Source: Dryocosmus kuriphilus (lineage: Eukaryota; Arthropoda; Insecta; Hymenoptera; Cynipidae). From it: a stretch of DNA of 64,000 bases. Shown piece by piece: positions 56,275 through 64,000 of the stretch (positions are counted from its first letter, which is position 1; the number at the start of each line of letters is the position of its first letter). A program made the translations under genes and the position numbers. The notes under the pieces were generated by a model. The model did not search any database. It was given only the letters and a program-made list of their open reading frames with translations, and was not told the DNA's origin. Location: positions 238,640,653-238,704,652 of the forward strand of contig CM076189.1 in assembly GCA_038277395.1 (NCBI GenBank). Reading direction: 5' to 3'.

Positions 56275-57101
56275 GGGTGGGCCTTGTTTTTCAATTTTCG
56301 AATTTCTTCTCTCCTACCCGCCAGTTTTGTTTGAATGCCGGAAAAAAAAATTCATGCAACTTTGAGCGAAATCGTAATCGGCTAATGTCCAAAATTCCTC
56401 AGAGAATAAGAATCAGTCGTAAATTTTGAGTTTGAAAAATTTTAAGCTACCCTATAGGCCCCCAAAGAAAACCCCAAAAGTGACAAATTTGAATTTTACG
56501 TAATATTGCGGTTTACTAACGCTTTTTGAAAGTTATGAATTCTTTAATTAATCATTTCAATACAATACAGATTTTTAATCTTTGTAAGTAGTTATTTGTT
56601 TTATAAGAATTCTTTTAAATTTTTAAATAAATTAAAATTGTTTAAAATTTTTTAGTTTATTTAAATACTTAAGAGTATTCTTAGAAAGCAAATTAGTACT
56701 TACAAATATTAAAAATCTGTCGAAAATTTGGTGAGATTGAAATAATACGTTTCTCCTGTTTTTTTAAGTAAACTACATATTTGAAAAAATACGTATTATT
56801 TAAGTAATTTAAAATTATTTAAACAAATTATTTTATTGTATTTATTAATTAAAGAACTTATAACGTCTAAAAGATACATTTATTTCGTTACTTATCTGAA
56901 AAAAAAGTTTAAACAAATTAAAAATTATTTAAACAATTAAAAATTAGTTTAAAAAGTACTGAGTATTCTAAGATTACCGGTTAATCATGATTTATGGAAG
57001 AAAATTTCAAAAAGCGTTAATAAACTGCAATATCGTAAAATTTAAATTTGCCACTTATATGGTGTTTTCTTTGGGAACCCATAAGGGTAGCTTAAAATTT
57101 T
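56275..57101. repeat. Inverted repeat cut by the assembly gap
   Basis: Sequence about 56435-56535 (AAATTTTAAGCTACCC, CAAAGAAAAC, ACGCTTTTTGAAA) reappears reverse-complemented at about 56995-57101 and is cut off by the run of N. The left part may begin near 56275. Confidence 0.65.
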
Positions 57102-57601
57102 NNNNNNNNNNNNNNNNNNNNNNNNNNNNNNNNNNNNNNNNNNNNNNNNNNNNNNNNNNNNNNNNNNNNNNNNNNNNNNNNNNNNNNNNNNNNNNNNNNN
57201 NNNNNNNNNNNNNNNNNNNNNNNNNNNNNNNNNNNNNNNNNNNNNNNNNNNNNNNNNNNNNNNNNNNNNNNNNNNNNNNNNNNNNNNNNNNNNNNNNNNN
57301 NNNNNNNNNNNNNNNNNNNNNNNNNNNNNNNNNNNNNNNNNNNNNNNNNNNNNNNNNNNNNNNNNNNNNNNNNNNNNNNNNNNNNNNNNNNNNNNNNNNN
57401 NNNNNNNNNNNNNNNNNNNNNNNNNNNNNNNNNNNNNNNNNNNNNNNNNNNNNNNNNNNNNNNNNNNNNNNNNNNNNNNNNNNNNNNNNNNNNNNNNNNN
57501 NNNNNNNNNNNNNNNNNNNNNNNNNNNNNNNNNNNNNNNNNNNNNNNNNNNNNNNNNNNNNNNNNNNNNNNNNNNNNNNNNNNNNNNNNNNNNNNNNNNN
57601 N
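57102..57601. other. Assembly gap, 500 N
   Basis: Exactly 500 unknown bases, a size that suggests a placeholder rather than a measured gap. Confidence 1.
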
Positions 57602-58591
57602 ATGGCAGACTACTGCCTCTACAGATTCGATTGTTCATCGCTAAAACTGTTGCACGAGCTTTCTTTCTCAATCATTACGGGCGCAATTCTCTCCATGCTT
57701 GTTCTAAGTCTTGGGTGGAGGGGGAAAGTATTAACGGGACGACAGTTTTTTTTTCGGAACTCAGCATCGCCCGAGGACGGACAACGAGTATCAAGAAATG
57801 GTCGATGAAGATCATCATAAGGGCCCCAGTCCTCTTTTGGAAATCATGGGTTTGGTGACTCAAGTTCCGTTAGAAGCATTCACTTGATTTACTTAGGTGT
57901 CATGATGAAACTGTTATCAGCTTTAGCCACCGGTGGTTTCGCATGTCGTCGTTTTGCAGCACGCCAGCTTCATATTTTGGATTCAAGGATGGCACTGTTG
58001 AAAACGTATTGGCCGTCTGATTTCAATCGTGATCCATCGATCATGTCGAAGTTTAACCAAATGAAGGCAACGCAATTGAGACAGTTCCTATTCTATATCG
58101 GTCCAGTTGTCTTGGAATCGGTGCTTCCAAATGACCACTACTCCCATTTCTTGCTGTTGTATTGCATAATCAGATGTCTTAATTTCCAAAATGTAACAGA
58201 AAATCAACTCGCTTATTGCCAAGCAGCTTTAGAGAGTTTTGTCACTGTTGCGGAAGAGTTGTAAGGGGAACGCTTTCTTTCTTACAACACCCACAATCTC
58301 TTGCATATTGTTGATGGTGTCAGAAGGTTCGGACCATTAGACTCTTTGAGTACTTTCTGCTACGAAAACAACATGCCCGAATTCCGGAACAGACAACGAA
58401 AGCCAGCTCAAAACCTTGAACAATATTATAATAGATTGTCCGAAAGAAACGATTTTGTGATACCAGCAAATAATGAAATTATCAACCTGTCGAAAAAACA
58501 TGCAGGTGGCCCTCTTCCCGCTACAATTCATCCTCAAAATTGCGAGCAGTTCGAAAAACTACAGATTGGCAAGGTCGTGTTCGAGAGCGAT

Positions 58592-58605
58592 ACTCGTAAC
58601 TGCTG
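58592..58605. repeat. SINE target-site duplication, left
   Basis: ACTCGTAACTGCTG, repeated exactly at 58960-58973 on the other side of the insert. Confidence 0.9.
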
Positions 58606-58959
58606 GAATGGAAGCTTCTAATGTGTCCCCTGAGGGTTTTACATTGTTTTTTTGTATTTCTCCACTATTCCTTTGCACACCCCCCCACACACATACTTTG
58701 GTGGTGGGAGGGGCACCTACAGTTTAAGGTAGGTTCCGAACCACCAAGAACAACGACTTAAAGTACTTAGAGAACCTTTTTCTCTAGAGGTACTGGCGCC
58801 ACGATATACCGGAGATGAGCAATTCCCTTGCTAGGCAAGTGTTCACCGCGTGTGCCGCCGAGGTTCTTCCAGAGTGCGAGGCGGGAATCGAACCCGCAAG
58901 CCGAAGGAGTGGGTCTAAAGGCCTACACGCATTAGCCCCCACGACCATCGTCCCACTCA
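58606..58959 (-). mobile_element. tRNA-derived SINE, 354 bp
   Basis: Flanked by a 14-bp direct repeat. On the minus strand its head (58959 to about 58872) is tRNA-like: GGTCGTGGGGGCTAATGCG resembles a D-arm/A-box region and GCGGGTTCGATTCCCGCC is a perfect T-arm with B box. A poorly conserved body follows. No long poly(A) tail is obvious; the 3' end near 58606 is GAAGCTTCCATTC. Removing the element and one duplication restores the coding frame of the host pseudogene. Confidence 0.8.
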
Positions 58960-59292
58960 ACTCGTAACTGCTGTTTGAAGCTCATTAATGCAGACATTTG
59001 CATTGTGAAAGATATCATTCGAGTCTGGGAAAATGTTCAATTCCTTTTCAGGAGATTCCCCGCTTGCTCACCTTTTTACAACGTTGGATTGTCATCCGGA
59101 ACTGTGGGTGTACATATAATCAATGATTTGTCTGAAAATTTGGAAATCGTGAACTTAAGAGACATACAAAGCAAATGTTACTTGATGCCGAGATGGAGCG
59201 CAGTCGAGGGGCAGGAAGAAAATATTATTCACGACGAATTCATTTGTGTGGCATTACTCACTCCTTTCGTACTACCACCCCACCTCATATAA

Positions 59293-59518
59293 TCACGTAA
59301 CGAAATGAAGTAAAGGACCGATGATTCTTCTCAACCTTTTTCCAAGTAAATATTTCGAATATCTCATTTTCAACATTCCATAGATATTAAACGAGACCTC
59401 TTTTGTTTGTTTATAGTAGCTATAACATGACGAAAGAGAAGAAACTGATGGGGAAACACATAGTGGAGGGTCAGATTTTCGTCCACACAAATACAACACA
59501 ATTTGATCGGAAGAAGTC
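59293..59518. other. Spacer between the two pseudogenes
   Basis: About 225 bp without clear features between the transposase-like stop and the first DUF4806-like exon region. Confidence 0.4.
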
Positions 59519-61310
59519 GTGCATAAAAAGAAATTATCTTCGAAGAAAGATACCATGATGCCGACACTTCATAAACTTCGGAAGATGGTTGAAGAGCAGG
59601 ACAAAGGTGAAACATCCATGCCCTCCAACCTCAGGTTCGTCGCCTTCTACCTCAGTTACGCCCACGAGTTTAGCTGCGTCACCGAATACTACAGTGACGT
59701 CGCGTACAAATTCACTTGCGTCACCCACAATTTCTGCATCGCCTGCAGCTTCAGTTGCATCTACGTTGATGGATTTTGATGAGTAAGTTCCTAAAATATT
59801 ACACTTGAGAATTTTCGAACCTGGCAGTAATTTTGTATTATTTTATAGCAGGCGTAATGTTGTATTTTTCTATAGCTGCAACATACTGATCGAATTTATT
59901 GTTCGCCTTTTTCCAATAGTGAATCGATCGCGAACCCGAATTCTTCCCAAAATCTGGTTGTCGAAACAAATTCGATCATCATCACCATGCTAAGCAAGAT
60001 GAATCTAACGATTGAGTGAATATAATTTTTGTTGAGCACTGTACATACAAGTCCCTGCTCCTAAAACTGAACAAACGATTAACAGTTTTTTCAATTTCAT
60101 CAGTTGATAAACGCATTATTTACAATTCTAGTCTCAGGCATATTACCTCAAGTGCTGTTTCGTGGTTGACTGAAAATCACGTATTTTATAAGGAAATAAA
60201 AAAAAAACTTCAGAATTACTACCCTGCACTGTACACTCTCATTGCTGCAAGTAGTAGGTCTCTAAGTATAAAATCCCAAATTTTTTTCAGGCATTTAAGC
60301 ACTCAAAATGTACAAGTTTTGAAACAAATTAAACGCCTCTGAATACATTTAAAACAGGCTCAACTCGCTGGTGAATCTCATTTCAACACAAGTCTTCTTC
60401 AACCCATAGAAGGATTCCCCTTTTCGAACGTCGACGACTTCAACCAGATGGAGGCAGAGGGCTCCGTCGATGTTCGTGAAAAACTTGTAAGGAGATTATT
60501 ATCTCATAAAATGTATCATTTTTAGAGTCAATTGACAATGCAATATGTCAATGCTATGAACATTCTGAAACATTTCGGAGTTTTACAAACTTGAAAATTC
60601 TAATTGTTTCTTCGGAATATTATAAATCTGCAAAATATTCCAACTTTCGAAGATTTGGAATTATTTGCAAAAATGTAGAAAAACCTCCAAAATGTACATA
60701 GACAGAAAATCTACAATTAGCAACACGATTGTTTTTTATTCTTTTTTGAATTATTATTTTCTTGGCAGTTCCAGCATTTCATCAGCCTCGGAGGTTCAAC
60801 TGCGAGAGAATTTCTCAGCTGCTGTATGAGGCAAATCTTCATCGATGAGTTTGTCACATCTCATCTTACTTGGGGTGGTTCCAAAGGAAGGATGGCATTC
60901 AGAGATGCTAAAATCGGCAATACTCTGTATCGTAAGCATGCTTAATTCTGAACAAAATTATCCTGATCAAAAGCATAGATTAAACAGCGAATTTTCATAT
61001 TGTAGTTGCTGCGCAAAAGTGTACATTCAAGAGCCCCAATGACAGGGCATAGTTCAAAAATGATATGAAGGAAATCCTCAGGGCCACGAAACAACGTCAT
61101 AAACATGCTGTGCAGAAGAGAACTTCGAAAAAAAACAAGACTTTGCCCGGCTTGGAAACGGAGGAGGAAATCGGCAACGAAATTCAAATGCTGCAGAAAA
61201 AACTCGGCATCACGGATGAAGTTCGTGACAAAGATGTCGACAGCGACTCAGAAGAAAGCAGGAAAGATCAATCGAGTGACGATAATCAGGATTCAATAAC
61301 AAATTTGTGA
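59519..61310 (+). pseudogene. DUF4806-like gene with one premature stop
   Basis: Visible exons: about 59519-59782 (Ser/Thr/Pro-rich, donor GTAAGT), 60358-60486 (acceptor AAAACAG, donor GTAAGG), 60769-60931 (acceptor TTGGCAG, donor GTAAGC) and 61006-61310. Phases agree between the last three. 60358-61052 carries the DUF4806 pattern: FPFSNVDDFNQMEAE, then GGSTAREFLSCCMRQIF and TWGGSKGRMAFRDAKIG, then the helical end KEILRATKQRHKHAV. The C-terminus is acidic. A TAG at 61050-61052 interrupts the last exon. DUF4806 proteins are common in insects near transposons and have no settled function. Introns are genuine-looking, so this was a spliced gene. Confidence 0.6.
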
Positions 61311-61489
61311 AGATCAATCAATCCTTTTATTCAGACAGTCAATATTAACATATTTGAGTTCAATTACTTAGGTCTTAGGTCTGTTTGTTAATAAAACAAC
61401 ATTTAGTTGACATTTTGTTTCATTAAATAAATTTCATGCTACGCACGCTTCAACACTTCTGCGTGTCCTTCTCAAGCAATTCATGATTA

Positions 61490-63530
61490 AAAATTAAAAT
61501 ATATGTATATAATTGTACAAATCTGAAGTCAAAAATCTGCTCACTTGGCGAGCACATTCTCATCGCGCGAAGCATGAGCGCGCCTTAGGCGCGCGTCTGT
61601 TGGCACTCGCGCTTTGCGCTCGATACGTTATTTACGGCACTCGCGCTTCGCGCTCGATATATTATTTACCTCGTGCTACGCGCTCGGTGTTTATGGATCG
61701 TATAAACCTTTAAATTAAAAATTACAAAAGAAATTATTTTATTTAAGGCTCTATCGCCCTTAAGGAATACATTCTCTTCATGACACTCGAGTTTCGCGCT
61801 CGATAATTACACTTTTTTTAAACACATTGTAGATTGGGAAAGTTTTTTTGTGATTTTCCAAATTTTCACAATATAGGATTTCGATTCTTAAAAGTAAAAC
61901 GATGAATCTTATAAATAAATTTTGTAACCCTTCCCAAGTTGAACAATTCTGCTTGTTAATATTTTCTCATATCTTGCACAGTTTTGCTGAAAAGTGGTTT
62001 TCTTTAAATTTCATAACATATTTCACGAATAACTCAAAAACTGCGCGTCTGCTCAAAAAAATGATAGAGAGCAAATTTGTAGATACTTTAGAGATGAATA
62101 ACTTTGTTTCTTATAATTTTTTCTTATCTTGCATAGTTTGGCGGGAAATTTGAAAATTTTTATTTTTAATAAGGTTTTATCGATTAAAACAAAAACCGTG
62201 CATTTTATCAAAAAATGGTTTAAAACAAAACTTGTAGATCTTCTTTAGTCGAACAACTTTGTTTTTTATCATTTTTTTTGTATCTTGAATATTTTTGAGG
62301 GAAACCCGAGTTTTAAAATTTTAATAGCGTTTTATTGATTTAAACAAAAACCGTTCATTTTATCAAAAAATGGTTAAGACAAAATTTGTAGATTTTTTTG
62401 AGATGAACAATTTTTTACTTTCCTACATTTTTTTTGTATCTCTCATAGTTTAGCCGGAAAATGGATTTTTTGATTTTGTGAAAACCATTTTTGATGGATA
62501 AAACCATAATCGTTGGTCAAAAACCGCTGGTTAACGAACTCGTCCTTTCTTTTTACCCCTTAAAGAAGTGTACCAAAGCGCAATCCACCTGATTAGTCCT
62601 TCGAAAGTTATCGTGGGAACAGACTACGACAACGACGACGACGACGACGACAACAGACAGACAGACACCGTCGTAAAAACCATTTTTTCGGATTCAGGCG
62701 GTCTCAAAACGTGGAGATTTCATGAAATCCGCGAAAGTCAAATTGTACATAAATCTAATACTTTCTCTGATGAGAATGTAAAAATTAAATATAAGATATG
62801 TTTTTAAACAATTACCTGCAATATTTTGAAGTAACACATGTAGAATATTGTTATTTTCTCGGAGTAAAACATGTAAAACAATGAGTCAATTTAGTAGGTC
62901 AAAAAAACTTATAAAATCGTGAAGACAACTGTTCAGAAGCTCCAAAAATAAGGGGGCTTCAACCGAAAGCACTAAATTTTTAACAGTATTCAGGTTTTTA
63001 TAACAGTCATCTATGGTAACAGTTTAGGACGTAGGAGAAACGAGGAATGACAATTAGAATTTCCTAAAAGCGAATTTACAAACATCGACAACCTTAAGAT
63101 ATGTAACTAAGAAAACTGCAATTGTACTTTCCTCAATTGTACTTTTCTCAATTACATACCTTAAGGTCGTCGATGTTTGTAAATTCGCTTTTAGGAAATT
63201 CTAATTGTCATTCCTCGTTTGTCCTATACGTCCTAAACTGTTACCACAGATGACTGTAAAAAAACCTGAATACTGTTGAAAATGTAGTGATTTGGATTTA
63301 AGTCCCCTTATTTTTGGGGCTTATAAAAAGTTGTCTTCACGATTTTATAAGTTTTTTTTTTGACACTAGAGTTTTTTTGACCTATTAAATTGACTCATTG
63401 TTTTACATGTTTTACTGCGAGAAAATAACTCATTTTTACATGTTCTCTTCGAAATATTGCAGGTAATTGTCTAAAAAAATTTTTTATATTTAATTTTTTT
63501 CTTTAGATTTGTACAATTATATACATACTA
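61490..63530. repeat. Large fold-back, arms split by copy E
   Basis: The right arm 63140-63530 is the reverse complement of 61490-61535 plus 62780-63120, with only a short loop (about 63120-63140) between. The left arm is interrupted by the hairpin-ended repeat copy E. The inner ~320 bp of each arm are close to identical, for example ATTTACAAACATCGAC-type words on both sides. Confidence 0.8.
61536..62779 (+). repeat. Hairpin-ended repeat, copy E (most complete)
   Basis: Begins TCTGCTCACTTGGCGAGC then ACATTCTCATC and ends GATGAGAATGT, with AAAAA on both sides (61531-61535, 62780-62784). Order inside: GCGCG-rich hairpins, a block around 61680-61860 shared with copies A and C, at least five ~130-bp degenerate repeats, and a GAC microsatellite (62625-62652). 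No protein is encoded. Uninterrupted length is 1,244 bp. Confidence 0.8.
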
Positions 63531-64000
63531 ACTGCATATCGCTACCTGGGTTTCGGATACACTAGGTTTAGTCTCCTTATGCCTATTCTCCATGGGATTT
63601 CCAATCCAGTGTATTCGCCGTAGTCACCAAGAACACTAGAATTCGCAGCGCCGTGCATGCGATTGAGGCAAAATCTCAAGGCACGTAGCGCCTCCCACCA
63701 TTCGCTCGTCTTTTCTATCCTACGACCGACCGACACTAGAGTCCTTGGCTACAATGTATTTATAGATATACACGCACGGCAGAAGCTGCGCTGGCAGGAT
63801 GTGCGCAAGAACTCAACGCGTTTTAGAATGCGCGGCGCAACTGCCTAATCTGCCATTACGTTTTGCCACCCCCTCCCCTCCAACGCGTTCAACGTCCAGA
63901 ATTCTAGTGTTCTTGGTATTCGCAATGTGTCGACGGTTGGTGGCAGTTGGAGTGGTGGGGATAGGCGAACTATCGAAGCGCTGTGGCGATTTAATGTAAT
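63531..64000. other. Less AT-rich end of the window
   Basis: No supported gene. An inverted pair ACCAAGAACACTAGAATTC lies near 63626 and, reversed, near 63900-63918, about 290 bp apart, which may mark a small MITE. Confidence 0.4.

Larger units (their letters stand above)
57602..59292 (+). pseudogene. Transposase-like gene (CACTA/Tnp2-like), split by a SINE
   Basis: The 5' end is lost in the gap. 57630-57840 shows a decayed zinc-binding region in changing frames (GRNSLHACSK, EGESINGTTVFF). From about 57842 one frame runs through LGVMMKLLSALATGG, FLFYIGPVVLESVLPNDHYSHF and on to 58264. A TAA at 58262-58264 falls where relatives have Tyr in a LYGE-type motif, and the same frame continues (NTHNLLHIVDGVRRFGPLDS) to 58605. 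It resumes at 58974 and ends with a stop at 59290-59292. The pattern resembles the Tnp2-like transposon proteins frequent in insects and Hydra. Family assignment is from memory and only moderate; the stop, the shifts and the SINE make it non-functional. Confidence 0.6.

Noticed and set aside
57042..57808. Long frames across the run of N
   Set aside because: They are open only because unknown bases contain no stop codons.

Overview
This is eukaryotic, AT-rich, intron-containing DNA, almost certainly from an insect. The signs are errantivirus-type LTR elements with env genes, a Polinton/Maverick, a THAP/P-element relative, a Jockey-type LINE, DUF7869- and DUF4806-like genes, and a primer site matching insect tRNA-Arg. 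I cannot fix the order. I see no housekeeping gene: the 64 kb is a stack of nested mobile elements with decayed transposon-like genes, and one 500-bp assembly gap (57102-57601).

Layout. (1) 322-11433, minus: exons of a DUF7869-like gene, split in one exon by a 9.07-kb Polinton-like element (623-9692) with 6-bp target duplications, inverted repeats over 3 kb long and only a broken protein-primed DNA polymerase. Each arm carries a TATA promoter preceded by heat-shock-element-like GAA/TTC arrays. (2) 11434-13941: nothing recognisable. (3) 13942-41046, minus: a decayed errantivirus (ERV-1; gag, protease, RT, RNase H, integrase, env) opened by three insertions: a hairpin-ended repeat (16077-20814) that itself holds a PIF/Harbinger-like transposon (16989-20549), an unclassified 1.4-kb insert (23790-25219), and a 13.1-kb second retrovirus-like element on the plus strand (ERV-2, 26690-39779) with near-identical 1.74-kb LTRs and a 4-bp target duplication. 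(4) 42273-46670, plus: a broken P-element-like gene with a THAP first exon. (5) 47160-51262, minus: a broken Jockey-like LINE. (6) 51345-55371: a relic related to the ERV-2 leader and three copies of the hairpin-ended repeat. (7) 57602-61310, plus: a transposase-like pseudogene split by a SINE with a 14-bp target duplication, then a DUF4806-like pseudogene. (8) 61490-63530: a large fold-back with another hairpin-ended repeat in one arm.

The most interesting system is ERV-2. Its gag has no zinc knuckle. Its pol-position frame is one open 1,043-codon ORF with a protease and a complete-looking integrase but no reverse transcriptase or RNase H; a long acidic/Ser-rich linker stands there. Between pol and env it carries an extra 175-codon ORF with a double-stranded-RNA-binding domain followed by a CCHC zinc knuckle. 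Both this ORF and env start directly at 3' splice-site-like sequences. This suggests an element that borrows reverse transcriptase in trans and carries its own RNA-binding, possibly RNAi-blocking, protein.
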